A stretch of DNA of 34,870 nt from an uncultured Oscillospiraceae bacterium (GCA_944385365.1 CALWWW010000026.1:1-34870), one strand, 5' to 3'; positions 1 to 8,640 are shown, numbered from the stretch's first letter. Numbers and translations are program-made. The notes: a model not told the origin generated them from the sequence alone.

Positions 1-254
1 CGGCGTGCATATACATCTTCCCGCCCTTTGAAAACAGAGAGGAAATACTCGATTTTCTCCTGTGAGGAGCTGTGTGCATGGACAGGGGCAGACTGCACAT
101 CCGTTAGAGTACAGCTGCACCACAACGACTCAGAGCATGTAGCCTTTTTGCCGTTTTCGTCTTCACAAAGGAGCAGCGCCTGCCCTCCATCCAGAGACGG
201 GACGATTTCAAGAAGCGTATATTCCCGACCATTGATGTTCGCTTTTCGATTCAT
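1..254 (-). CDS. TOTE conflict system primase protein, N-terminal fragment (cut by window edge)
   Basis: Only the first 84 codons are inside the window; the gene runs off the left edge. It starts at an ATG (252-254) preceded on the minus strand by a GGAGG-type ribosome site about nine bases upstream. The translation begins MNRKANINGREY and ends with EKIEYFLSVFKGREDVYAR. That last stretch resembles the conserved entry to the archaeo-eukaryotic primase domain of the TOTE conflict system family, where related proteins read roughly KI-LF-SLF-GREDVY followed by a W-S/E segment. In that family the primase domain is followed by helicase and often nuclease modules, and the proteins are thought to act in conflict with mobile DNA. 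Those parts are not visible here. The stop of the AlbA_2 gene lies only 24 bases upstream, so the two are probably co-transcribed. Family assignment rests on a short motif remembered from the family, so it is likely but not certain. Confidence 0.72.
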   Translation of the reverse strand, partial: MNRKANINGREYTLLEIVPSLDGGQALLLCEDENGKKATCSESLWCSCTLTDVQSAPVHAHSSSQEKIEYFLSVFKGREDVYAR

Positions 255-278
255 ACACAGCCCCCTCCACACCAGCAG

Positions 279-1583
279 TTACTTCCGTCTATACTTTGTT
301 TTCCTGCCGTTTCCGTCCTGATAAATCAGGCCCTCGGCGACCATGCGTTTCAGAATTCGGTTGGCTGTGGCCTGGCTTACCTCCAGCAGCCGATCCACAT
401 CACTGCGCACGATATGACCATGGGAATCAATGAAATCTAAAATCAATTTCTCGTTGCTTTGGGGCGTACTGGTGAGTGTCACTGCTTTATTTGCGCCGGT
501 ATTCCTGTTTGGCAGTGTGATTTTGAACGCATTGCTTGATACTTCGATTTTGGGTTTCAATTCCGTGTCCGCGTAGGCGTTCATGATTTTAGGCATACCT
601 GTGCCGTATGCTTCAATCAGCTGCAGACGATAAAATATGGCTGCCAGCTTGGGGTTTCGGCAAACTGAAAGTCCCAGCATAATGTCGTCCAATTCAATAC
701 CGGAGGGCAGTCCGCCTACAGAGACAAATTCAATCCTGTCGACATATACACTGACAAGGGTGCTTGCACGAAAGGAATAGTCCCTGTGGACCAGTGAGTT
801 CAATAGCGCTTCCCGCAGCGCATCTTCCGGATAATCCCGTGTGTCGATTCGGTATAGCCCATCAAAAGTTGCCTTTGTCTGATTACGCATATCCAGATAG
901 CTGTACAGCTCCTCCATTTGCTGAAACAGCGAACCGTCAAATTCCCTTCTGTCCTGAAATCTTCCTTTATCTTCCCCCGAGAAGGTCGCCGCCTTGATGG
1001 TGCTGGGACACTGGTCGGACAGGAGCAGCGCCACATTGGAGTAGATACCATCCGCGGAAATCATCCCAAGGGTCTGCATTTTTGCCGAATCAAATGGGAT
1101 ATTCTGCTTCTCGAATTGCTTCTCTGCCGCTTCAAAGCTGAGGTTCTGTTCCAGCGAACGCATGGATTCGAAGCTGTCGCCATCGGTCTCCTTGATCATT
1201 CTCCGGATCGCAGTATCTGTAGCCGGGTCAGAAGATGTGCCGTTCCTGACATAGACCCCACTGGGTTTCAGCCCCTTACTGCCAAGATAATAGGGCCGGT
1301 CGGTCCCTTTTTGAATGGTCACGGCGATGATATCCTTGTCACTGACATGTTGGGTTTCATAGCCCACAAACATTGTCACATCAGGCTTGATAGAATCTCG
1401 AATCATATTGTTCAGTTGCAAAATGACTTGGTCGGCGTTTTGGACTCCCACGACATTTCCATCGTTGCTGACGCCAATATACAGCGTACCGCCTTTTGTA
1501 TTGGCAAAGGCAATGACTTCTTTGCAGATATCTCCCACGACCTCTACTTTCAGTTCAACAACTTCGCTTTCAATAAATGCCAT
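279..1583 (-). CDS. AlbA_2 / ATP-binding / winged-helix regulator-like protein
   Basis: A 434-residue protein of the putative transcriptional regulator family with an AlbA_2 (Schlafen-type) domain (COG2865-like). Residues about 1-115 carry the AlbA_2 signature FANTKGGTLYIGVSNDG. A GHKL-like ATPase module follows (ALREALLNSLVHRDYS at about 255-270, then YGTGMPKIMNAY near 340). The C-terminal ~55 residues form a winged helix with the helix-turn-helix-like stretch VDRLLEVSQATANRILKRM. The start is an ATG with an AGGAGG site eight bases upstream. It is transcribed from a consensus promoter at 1611-1639, and the TOTE gene follows after 24 bases, so it probably regulates or works with that gene. 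Proteins of this family are often named RecG-like helicases, but there are no helicase motifs here. Exact ligand and target are unknown. Confidence 0.85.
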   Translation of the reverse strand: MAFIESEVVELKVEVVGDICKEVIAFANTKGGTLYIGVSNDGNVVGVQNADQVILQLNNMIRDSIKPDVTMFVGYETQHVSDKDIIAVTIQKGTDRPYYLGSKGLKPSGVYVRNGTSSDPATDTAIRRMIKETDGDSFESMRSLEQNLSFEAAEKQFEKQNIPFDSAKMQTLGMISADGIYSNVALLLSDQCPSTIKAATFSGEDKGRFQDRREFDGSLFQQMEELYSYLDMRNQTKATFDGLYRIDTRDYPEDALREALLNSLVHRDYSFRASTLVSVYVDRIEFVSVGGLPSGIELDDIMLGLSVCRNPKLAAIFYRLQLIEAYGTGMPKIMNAYADTELKPKIEVSSNAFKITLPNRNTGANKAVTLTSTPQSNEKLILDFIDSHGHIVRSDVDRLLEVSQATANRILKRMVAEGLIYQDGNGRKTKYRRK

Positions 1584-1605
1584 ACATAGCGCCTCCTCTT
1601 CTTAG

Positions 1606-1641
1606 TTGTCATTATAGTCATCCTTGTCATTCTTGTCAAAT
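1606..1641. repeat. Four 9-bp tandem repeats overlapping the promoter (candidate operator)
   Basis: The core GTCA recurs at 1608, 1617, 1626 and 1635, exactly every nine bases, with TTGTCATNN as the approximate unit. An inverted copy, CTGACAAG, lies at 1651-1658. The array covers the -10, spacer and -35 of the promoter, where a bound repressor would block RNA polymerase. That it is an operator is an inference; the winged-helix protein encoded downstream is the obvious candidate to bind it. Confidence 0.5.
1611..1639 (-). promoter_or_regulatory. Consensus sigma-A promoter of the AlbA_2/TOTE operon
   Basis: On the minus strand a perfect -35 TTGACA (1634-1639) is separated by 17 bases from a perfect -10 TATAAT (1611-1616). 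Transcription would start near 1604, leaving a leader of about 20 bases that includes the AGGAGG site. Confidence 0.85.
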
Positions 1642-1793
1642 TCTATTCATCTGACAAGAAACTAATTCCGACCTGTCAACGCCTTGACGCAAGAATATTT
1701 CTTTGATTAGGCGTGCTAAAAACTGATACGCCTGAGGGGGCAGAAATGACTTGCTTTCAGGCTTTGTCAGAGGTACAATACCCAAAACATGAA

Positions 1794-1854
1794 AAAGAGC
1801 CCTTCTGGACAGGCGGCGGCAGCGGATGCCGCGCCCGATCAAGAAGGGCTCTTT
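1794..1854 (-). terminator. 13-bp inverted repeat, probable intrinsic terminator
   Basis: AAAGAGCCCTTCT (1794-1806) is matched by its exact complement at 1842-1854. The 35-base loop is GC-rich and can itself fold. Read on the minus strand the stem ends in a short T-run, which suits termination after the DUF3800 gene. The rest of the 371-base gap 1584-1954 holds the promoter at 1611-1639, a repeated GACCACA pair near 1855-1873 and a 14-bp palindrome at 1918-1931. A 92-codon minus-strand frame (1636-1914) spans it, but I recognise no domain and do not call it as a gene. Confidence 0.55.
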
Positions 1855-1917
1855 GACCACATGTTTGACCACAGACAGCGCCGGAGCACTCGGAAACATC
1901 GGAAATAAGAGCATTAA

Positions 1918-1970
1918 AAAGTAATTACTTTGGAGCGAAAAGGACTATAAGGCACTATAAATACCTATAA
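1918..1970. repeat. Palindrome and three phased CTATAA repeats at the truncated end of the DUF3800 gene
   Basis: A perfect 14-bp palindrome AAAGTAATTACTTT lies at 1918-1931. CTATAA recurs at 1945, 1955 and 1965, once per ten bases. The second copy supplies the TAG stop of the DUF3800 frame. Such AT-rich structure at a gene's broken end may mark a recombination or integration junction, but no integrase is seen. Confidence 0.4.
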
Positions 1971-2611
1971 AAAATGCCGAGAACCTCTTTGGGAACAAAG
2001 TCCAGACCCAACAGACGCTGCTCCGCTGTGGCGCGGGCGATATACATGGAGCCCATCAGCTTGATGTGGTAGTATCGATCTCGAAGCTTTTCATTGGCAA
2101 GCAGCTCTATGTACTCATAGATGATCCGCCCACGGGCATTTTGCGCACAGAGGAAATGACAGTAATTTTCCAACAGAAGCTGCATGGCCACCAGATATCG
2201 ATCCGGTTTATTCCGATTTTGCACACCATAATAGGATTGTAAATGCTCCAGATGAATGCTGCTTCCGAGGATGGTAATGGGATTGCTGACAAAGACTTTT
2301 TTTAGTTCGCCATAAAAAAGTTTTTGCTGCTGCTTATGCCGAAACTTTTTATATTCCGGGTAGAGTGTTTCATCCAGCCGCCCTTTATCGGCATTCAGAA
2401 TGTTCATTTGATGCAGAATCACGGATTCCGGGTTTGGCAGTTCCGGCCATACGGCACGCTTTAGCTGGCACAGGCTGCGGTCTAACGGTTCAATATCGGC
2501 ATCTTCTACGATAATACCAGCCATACAAAAATGCGCGTTAACGTTTTTCTTCCGTTTCGCATCAAATTGGTGGGTTTCGCTTTCGTCTAAATACAGTGTG
2601 TATTGTTTCAT
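1955..2611 (-). CDS. DUF3800 domain protein, probably 3'-truncated
   Basis: A 218-residue protein opening with YTLYLDESETHQFDA, the N-terminal acidic motif of DUF3800, a family with a predicted RNase H-like fold often found in defence and mobile regions. The middle segment (YLVAMQLLLENYCHFLC and RDRYYHIKLMGSMYIA) also fits. Members normally continue after a segment like LGxDFVPKE into a second conserved stretch with an ADF-type acid. Here the frame breaks off at VPKEVLGIFYRYL, so the C-terminal part appears lost. The RHH gene ends 17 bases upstream and the pair probably forms an operon. The AT-rich codon use differs from the housekeeping genes and suggests transfer. Function is unknown. Confidence 0.7.
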   Translation of the reverse strand: MKQYTLYLDESETHQFDAKRKKNVNAHFCMAGIIVEDADIEPLDRSLCQLKRAVWPELPNPESVILHQMNILNADKGRLDETLYPEYKKFRHKQQQKLFYGELKKVFVSNPITILGSSIHLEHLQSYYGVQNRNKPDRYLVAMQLLLENYCHFLCAQNARGRIIYEYIELLANEKLRDRYYHIKLMGSMYIARATAEQRLLGLDFVPKEVLGIFYRYL

Positions 2612-2628
2612 AAATTTGTACCTATATA

Positions 2629-2820
2629 TTATTCAATGGCCGTCTTTTCCAGGTCAAAGGGAATTTCGCCGTGTTCCTTTTCGTAGTCTTTTACGCAGTT
2701 TTGCACCCAATACTCCAGCTGTGCGTTAAACGAGCGGTGCTCATTCTGCGCAATCTGCGTCAGCTTGTAGTGCATTTCCTCTGTCAGCCGCAGAGCGGTC
2801 TGAATTTTCCGCTGTTTCAT
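2629..2820 (-). CDS. Ribbon-helix-helix (Arc/CopG-like) DNA-binding protein
   Basis: A 63-residue protein. IQTALRLTEEMHYKLTQIA at residues 6-24 fits a beta strand and first helix, and HRSFNAQLEYWVQNCV fits the second helix of an Arc-type ribbon-helix-helix fold. Such proteins bind DNA as dimers and commonly repress their own operon. The ATG has a GGAG site eight bases upstream. The DUF3800 gene follows after 17 bases, an arrangement like an antitoxin-first pair, although DUF3800 is not an established toxin. The upstream gap contains a 13-bp palindrome suited to binding by such a dimer. Confidence 0.8.
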   Translation of the reverse strand: MKQRKIQTALRLTEEMHYKLTQIAQNEHRSFNAQLEYWVQNCVKDYEKEHGEIPFDLEKTAIE

Positions 2821-2890
2821 GGTATCACTCCGTTACTATTATGCTACAAGTTTAGCAGTATAAAAACTTGAAATTCTACAATTAGAGTAG

Positions 2891-2920
2891 TATCATAATG
2901 ATATCAATTTAGTATTATCA
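2891..2920. promoter_or_regulatory. Palindromic candidate operator between divergent small regulators
   Basis: TATCATAATGATA (2891-2903) is a perfect palindrome about its central A. TATCA recurs directly at 2902-2906 and 2916-2920. The site lies in the 112-base gap between the RHH gene (minus) and the HTH gene (plus) and could control both. No clear -35/-10 pair was assigned here. Confidence 0.4.
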
Positions 2921-2932
2921 TGAGGTGGTACC

Positions 2933-3187
2933 ATGGACCTGGAATTGCTTGCAATGCTGCAAATGGACCGCAATTTATCCTGCAATCTCCGTCAGCTGCG
3001 GTTGGATCACCAGATGAGCGTGGAGGAAATGGCCCGGATTATGGAGCTGCCGCCGGACGCCGTGGCCGCCATCGAGGCCGGAAAGTTCCCCGACCGGCTG
3101 CGGCTGTCCCACCTGGATAACCTCTCCCGCCGGTTCCCACACCTGACCTTTCCCGACCTGCTGCTGACGCTGCCGGAGAGCTGGTAA
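2933..3187 (+). CDS. Small XRE-like helix-turn-helix protein
   Basis: An 84-residue protein with a single helix-turn-helix region: LRQLRLDHQMSVEEMARIM followed by the recognition-helix-like PPDAVAAIEAGKFPD. The pattern is that of XRE/Cro-type domains, but the rest is too short to show a partner domain. The start chosen is the ATG at 2933, with GAGGTGG just upstream; an ATG at 2920 is in a different frame. Its GC-rich codons match the host, unlike the RHH/DUF3800 pair across the gap, so the edge of the foreign segment may lie near 2900. Target unknown. Confidence 0.65.
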   Translation: MDLELLAMLQMDRNLSCNLRQLRLDHQMSVEEMARIMELPPDAVAAIEAGKFPDRLRLSHLDNLSRRFPHLTFPDLLLTLPESW

Positions 3188-3228
3188 TCAGAGGAGAATT
3201 TTTTTTATATCTTTGTCACTTTACCGTG

Positions 3229-3257
3229 TTGACAAATCTGAAACGCGGTGCTATACT
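3229..3257 (+). promoter_or_regulatory. Promoter of the ilv-leu operon
   Basis: TTGACA (3229-3234), 17-base spacer, TATACT (3252-3257). Transcription would start near 3264, at the foot of the T-box leader. Confidence 0.88.
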
Positions 3258-3263
3258 GACCAT

Positions 3264-3600
3264 GTTTATATCACAAAAACACAAGGATATGGATGAGTAG
3301 ACAGCGAGCTGCCGCAAAGAGAGACGCCGGTTGGTGTAAGGCGTCGGGCGGGACTGTTGAAACTGGCCATGGAGTGGCTGCCACGAACCGCCCGCATTGC
3401 AGAGTAGTGGCAGACGGGGACTCCCGTTACAGAGAAACGGTGTGTTGGCACCGGAGGTGCATCCCACAGGGGATGAAGAAGAGTGGTACCGCGGAAGGGT
3501 TCGCAGTTTGGAATTGCGCTTTCGTCTCTTTGGGCTGTTGTCAAAGCAGCAGCGAGACGGAGGCGCTTTTGCTATATGTGTGTATGTTTTTCAGATGTTT
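3264..3600 (+). promoter_or_regulatory. T-box leader of the ilv-leu operon, probable tRNA-Leu (CUG) specifier
   Basis: The leader shows the T-box parts in order: AGTA loop E (3296-3299), GAGAG and terminal GGTTGGTG (3329-3336), a specifier loop (3359-3366), the 14-base T-box AGAGTGGTACCGCG (3480-3493) and a terminator (3516-3570). Stem I can pair ATGG 3289-3292 with CCAT 3367-3370, and GACAG 3300-3304 with CTGTT 3354-3358. This leaves a 7-base loop opposite the 8-base GAAACTGG. The ileS leader in this window has the same 7/8 geometry with GAAAATCA, where AUC must be the Ile codon. The same position here is CTG (3363-3365), a Leu codon. The bulge UGGU would pair with the ACCA end of uncharged tRNA. 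Low charged tRNA-Leu should therefore allow read-through into ilvB. Confidence 0.9.
3516..3570 (+). terminator. T-box terminator hairpin before ilvB
   Basis: GCGCTTTCGTCTC (3516-3528) pairs with GAGACGGAGGCGC (3554-3566), with two G-U pairs, and is followed by TTTT. It competes with the antiterminator that includes the T-box sequence just upstream. Confidence 0.8.
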
Positions 3601-3612
3601 GGAGGGATTTCA

Positions 3613-5313
3613 TTGGAAACGGCAAAAGGCAGGCAGATGACGGGTGCGCAGATCGTCGTGGAAACACTGATCGAGCAGGGCGTCACCGACGTTTTCGGCT
3701 ACCCCGGCGGTCAGGTACTGAACCTGTACGATGAGCTGTACAAGGCGAGCGACCGCATCAATCACGTGCTGACGGCCCATGAGCAGGGCGCTTCCCACGC
3801 GGCTGACGGCTATTCCCGCGTCACCGGCAAGGTAGGCGTTGTCATTGCCACGTCCGGCCCCGGCGCAACCAATCTGGTCACCGGCATCGCCACGGCCATG
3901 CTGGATTCCATCCCCCTGGTGGCCATCACCGGCAACGTCCCCACCACCCTCATCGGCCGGGACAGCTTCCAGGAGATCAACATTGCCGGTGTCACCATCC
4001 CCATCACCAAGCACAACTACTTTGTCACCGATGTGAAGGAGCTGGCCGACACCATCCGGGAGGCGTTCCAGATTGCCAAATCCGGCCGCCCCGGCCCCGT
4101 GCTCATTGACATCCCCAAGGATGTGCAGGTGGCCGAATGTACGTATATTCCCCAGCCGGTGGTGCCTTTCGCGCCCCAGGACGAGGCCGGAGACGACCTC
4201 ATCGACCGGGCGGTGGAGCTGATCAATCAGGCCCAGCGGCCCTATATCTACATCGGCGGCGGCGCGGCGGGCATCGGCATGACGAAAGAGATCATGGCCA
4301 TGGCCGAAAAAATCGACGGCTATATCGGATGCAGCTTTATGGGCCTGTCGGCCCTGGCCAACAGCTACGACCGCTTTTTGGGCATGCAGGGCATGCACGG
4401 TCACTATGCTTCTTCCATGGCCAACAATGAAGCCGACCTGATCATCGGCGTCGGCGTCCGGTTCAGCGACCGGGCCACGGGCAACACCGCCAAATACGCC
4501 CGCAACGCTAAAATCATCCAGCTGGACACAGACTTGGCGGAGATCAACAAGAATATCCCCGTGGACCTGGGCATCATCGGTGAGATTCAATCCTCCTTCA
4601 ACCGCATTCTGGAGCGCTGCGCCAAAACGGAGCATCCCGCATGGCGGCAGCAGGTGGAGGCCCTCAAGGCCGAGGAGCAGCACATTGCCGACGAGGCCGA
4701 ACGGGCGGCAGGGGACGCCATGACCCCCAAGAAGATTTTTGACGTCATCAACGAGATCAAGGACGACGACACCATCATTGCCACCGACGTGGGCCAGCAC
4801 CAGATGTGGACGGCCCAGTATGTGGACTTCGGAAGAACCCGGCGCTTCGCTTCCAGCGGCGGCCTGGGTACCATGGGCTATGGCCTGGGCGCGGCCATCG
4901 GCGCGCAGATTGCCACCGGCGACCGGACGGTATTGATTACCGGTGACGGCAGCTTCGGTATGAATCTCAACGAGCTGGCCACGGCGGTTTCCTACAACAC
5001 CCCCATTGTCATCGTCCTGATGAACAACGGCGTCCTCGGTATGGTCCGTCAGTGGCAGACACTGTTCTACGGCCAGCGGTATTCCAATACGGTATTGAAC
5101 CGCAAGACCGATTTTGTCAAGCTGGCCGAGGCATTCGGGGCCAGGGGTGCGAGAGCGGCCAACATTGATGAGTTCCGGGCCGCCTTCACCGAGGCCATGG
5201 CCCACGACGGCCCCACGGTCATCGATACCCTCATCGATATGGACGAATTTGTCCTGCCCATGCTGCCCCCCGGCGGCTCCATCGATGACATGATCACCAC
5301 CAAAGGAGGTTAA
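3613..5313 (+). CDS. ilvB: Acetolactate synthase large subunit
   Basis: Catalyses the thiamine-diphosphate-dependent condensation of two pyruvates, or pyruvate with 2-oxobutyrate, the first common step of valine, leucine and isoleucine synthesis. The N-terminal domain has VFGYPGGQVLNLYDEL and the catalytic-glutamate region AHEQGASHAADGYSR. The C-terminal domain has the ThDP motif GDGSFGMNLNE ending in MNN. The frame is open further upstream, but that part is the T-box leader. I place the start at the TTG at 3613, seven bases after GGAGG, giving 566 residues; ATG 3637 (558 residues) is the alternative. Both match the usual length of about 550-575. ilvN follows after four bases, so the two subunits are made together. 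Confidence 0.97.
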   Translation: METAKGRQMTGAQIVVETLIEQGVTDVFGYPGGQVLNLYDELYKASDRINHVLTAHEQGASHAADGYSRVTGKVGVVIATSGPGATNLVTGIATAMLDSIPLVAITGNVPTTLIGRDSFQEINIAGVTIPITKHNYFVTDVKELADTIREAFQIAKSGRPGPVLIDIPKDVQVAECTYIPQPVVPFAPQDEAGDDLIDRAVELINQAQRPYIYIGGGAAGIGMTKEIMAMAEKIDGYIGCSFMGLSALANSYDRFLGMQGMHGHYASSMANNEADLIIGVGVRFSDRATGNTAKYARNAKIIQLDTDLAEINKNIPVDLGIIGEIQSSFNRILERCAKTEHPAWRQQVEALKAEEQHIADEAERAAGDAMTPKKIFDVINEIKDDDTIIATDVGQHQMWTAQYVDFGRTRRFASSGGLGTMGYGLGAAIGAQIATGDRTVLITGDGSFGMNLNELATAVSYNTPIVIVLMNNGVLGMVRQWQTLFYGQRYSNTVLNRKTDFVKLAEAFGARGARAANIDEFRAAFTEAMAHDGPTVIDTLIDMDEFVLPMLPPGGSIDDMITTKGG

Positions 5314-5317
5314 CGCC

Positions 5318-5809
5318 ATGCGCTCTGTCATTTCTGTCTATGTGGAAAACAAATACGGCGTTCTGACCCGTGTGGCCGGTCTCTTTATGCGCCGGGGCTT
5401 CAATATCGATTCCCTCACCGTCGGTGAGACGGAAAATCCCGCCTATTCCCGCATGACCATCACCATGAACGGCGACGACTATGCACGGGAACAGCTGGTC
5501 AACCAGCTGAAAAAGCTCCACAACGTCAAGCGGGTCAAGGTTTTGGAAAGCGAAACCTCCGTGGAGCGGGAGCTGATGCTCATTAAAGTCCGCAGCACCC
5601 CTGAAAACCGCAGCGAGGTCATGGCGGCGGCGGAAATCTACCGGGCCAAGATCATCGATTACAACACCGACGCCATGTGCGTGGAAGTCACCGGCGAGCC
5701 ATCCAAGATCAAAGCCTTTATCGAGGTTATGAAGCCCCTGGGCATTCTGGAGATGTGCCGCACCGGCGCGGTGGCCCTGGAGCGGGGCGACAACACCATC
5801 GACCGATAA
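5318..5809 (+). CDS. ilvN: Acetolactate synthase regulatory small subunit
   Basis: A 163-residue subunit that activates IlvB and carries the feedback site, classically for valine. Residues 1-75 form an ACT domain (SVYVENKYGVLTRVAGLF, then RRGFNIDSLTVG). The rest is the C-terminal domain typical of the long IlvN/IlvH form. The ribosome site AAAGGAGG overlaps the end of ilvB. Length and position beside ilvB are as expected. Confidence 0.96.
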   Translation: MRSVISVYVENKYGVLTRVAGLFMRRGFNIDSLTVGETENPAYSRMTITMNGDDYAREQLVNQLKKLHNVKRVKVLESETSVERELMLIKVRSTPENRSEVMAAAEIYRAKIIDYNTDAMCVEVTGEPSKIKAFIEVMKPLGILEMCRTGAVALERGDNTIDR

Positions 5810-6871
<1,062 letters not shown>

Positions 6872-6883
6872 GAGGGCGGTTTC

Positions 6884-8554
6884 ATGATCAAAGATACCAT
6901 TGTGGAGGGCGTGCACAACGCCCCCCACCGTTCCCTGTACCACGCCCTGGGCCTGACCCGGGAGGAACAGCGGCGGCCCCTTATCGGCATCGTCTCCTCC
7001 CACAATGAGATTGTCCCCGGTCACATCAATCTGGACAAGATCGTGGAGGCTGTGAAGCTGGGCGTGGCCATGGCCGGTGGTACCCCCATCGTGTTCCCGG
7101 CCATTGCCGTCTGTGACGGCATCGCCATGGGCCACACCGGCATGAAATACTCCCTCATTACCCGGGACATGATTGCCGACTCCACCGAGGCCATGGTTCT
7201 TGCCCATGGCTTTGACGGCCTGGTGATGGTCCCCAACTGTGACAAGAACGTGCCGGGCCTGCTGATGGCCGCGGCCCGTCTCAATATCCCCACCATCTTC
7301 GTCAGCGGCGGTCCCATGCTGGCCGGCCGCGTCGGCGGCCAGAAAACCAGCCTGTCCTCCATGTTTGAGGCCGTGGGCGCCCACAAGGCCGGGAAGATCG
7401 GGGACGAAAAACTCTGTGAGTTTGAAGAGCACACCTGCCCCACCTGCGGCTCCTGCTCCGGCATGTACACGGCCAACTCCATGAACTGCCTGACGGAGGT
7501 TCTGGGCATGGGTCTGCGGGGCAACGGCACCATTCCCGCTGTCTACTCTGCCCGCACCATCCTGGCCAAGGAAGCCGGTATGCAGATCATGAATCTGGTC
7601 CGCGACAATATTCGCCCCAGAGATATCATGACCCCCGCCGCCTTCCGCAACGCCCTGACCGCTGACATGGCCCTGGGCTGCTCCACCAACTCCATGCTCC
7701 ATCTGCCCGCCATCGCCAATGAATGCGGCGTACAGCTGGACCTGAACATGGCCAACGATGTCAGCGAGCACACCCCCAACCTGTGCCATCTGGCCCCTGC
7801 CGGTCATACCTATATGGAGGACCTCAACGAGGCCGGCGGCGTTTACGCCGTCCTCAAGGAGCTGACAAAGAAGAATCTGCTGGATACCTCCGTTATGACC
7901 TGCACCGGCAAGACCATGGCCGAGAATATCGCCGACGCAGAGAACCGGGACCCGGAGACCATCCGGCCCATCGACAACCCCTACAGCCAGACCGGCGGCA
8001 TTGCCGTTCTGCGGGGCAATCTGGCCCCCGACGGCTGTGTGGTCAAGCGCAGCGCCGTGGCCCCGGAAATGCTGAAGCATTCCGGCCCCGCCAAGGTCTT
8101 CAACAGCGAGGAGGAGGCCATTGCCGCCATCTACGGCGGCGAGATCGTCAAGGGCGACGTGGTGGTCATCCGCTACGAAGGACCCGCCGGCGGTCCCGGT
8201 ATGCGGGAAATGCTGTCGCCCACCTCGGCCATTGCCGGTATGGGCCTGGATAAGGATGTGGCCCTCATTACCGACGGCCGCTTCTCCGGCGCGACCCGCG
8301 GCGCGTCCATCGGCCATATTTCCCCCGAGGCCGTTCGCGGCGGTCTCATTGCCTATGTGGAGAACGGCGACCGCATTTCCATCGATATTCCCAACTACTC
8401 CATCACCCTGGAGGTCAGCGAGGAAGAGCTGGCGCGCCGCAAGGCATCCACGGAGATTCGGAAAAAGACCGGTCTCAAGGGCTGTCTGGCCCGGTACGCG
8501 TCCATGGTCAGCTCCGCCGACAAGGGCGCAATCATCAACCAGTTCGTTGAATAG
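6884..8554 (+). CDS. ilvD: Dihydroxy-acid dehydratase
   Basis: Dehydrates the dihydroxy acids to 2-oxo-3-methylvalerate and 2-oxoisovalerate with an Fe-S cluster. Cluster-type cysteines appear in PNCDKNVPG (near residue 121) and in [19 protein letters not shown] (near 190). The C-terminal block [19 protein letters not shown] is typical of the IlvD/Edd family. At 556 residues it is full length. Context with ilvBNC and leu genes settles IlvD over 6-phosphogluconate dehydratase. The stop is TAG, which shows that TAG is an ordinary stop in this genome. Confidence 0.97.
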   Translation: MIKDTIVEGVHNAPHRSLYHALGLTREEQRRPLIGIVSSHNEIVPGHINLDKIVEAVKLGVAMAGGTPIVFPAIAVCDGIAMGHTGMKYSLITRDMIADSTEAMVLAHGFDGLVMVPNCDKNVPGLLMAAARLNIPTIFVSGGPMLAGRVGGQKTSLSSMFEAVGAHKAGKIGDEKLCEFEEHTCPTCGSCSGMYTANSMNCLTEVLGMGLRGNGTIPAVYSARTILAKEAGMQIMNLVRDNIRPRDIMTPAAFRNALTADMALGCSTNSMLHLPAIANECGVQLDLNMANDVSEHTPNLCHLAPAGHTYMEDLNEAGGVYAVLKELTKKNLLDTSVMTCTGKTMAENIADAENRDPETIRPIDNPYSQTGGIAVLRGNLAPDGCVVKRSAVAPEMLKHSGPAKVFNSEEEAIAAIYGGEIVKGDVVVIRYEGPAGGPGMREMLSPTSAIAGMGLDKDVALITDGRFSGATRGASIGHISPEAVRGGLIAYVENGDRISIDIPNYSITLEVSEEELARRKASTEIRKKTGLKGCLARYASMVSSADKGAIINQFVE

Positions 8555-8620
8555 CCCAGCAAAAACGGGATCCGGGAGCGGAACTGCCATTGGCGCAACA
8601 CGGCAATGGTCAGAGCGCAG

Positions 8621-8640
8621 GGCGGGGGCTTGCCCCCGCC
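8621..8640 (+). repeat. GC-rich hairpin in the ilvD-DUF815 gap
   Basis: GGCGGGGGC and GCCCCCGCC form a perfect inverted repeat with no T-run after it. A second inverted pair, CCATTG/CAATGG, lies just upstream (about 8587-8609). The 157-base gap 8555-8711 is the largest inside the operon. The hairpins could slow polymerase or shape RNA decay, but a terminator is not supported. Confidence 0.45.

Noticed and set aside
28-321. 97-codon plus-strand frame at the left edge
   Set aside because: It overlaps the TOTE N-terminus, which has a ribosome site and a family motif; the plus frame has neither.
1636-1914. 92-codon minus-strand frame between AlbA_2 and DUF3800
   Set aside because: It spans the inverted repeat and palindrome, overlaps the AlbA_2 promoter region, and shows no recognisable domain; left uncalled.
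3359-3366. Threonine (ACU) reading of the ilv T-box specifier
   Set aside because: The ileS loop of the same size puts the codon one base further on, which gives CUG. ACU remains a minor alternative.
3610-5331. 573-codon open frame antisense to ilvB
   Set aside because: A shadow of ilvB caused by GC-rich third positions.
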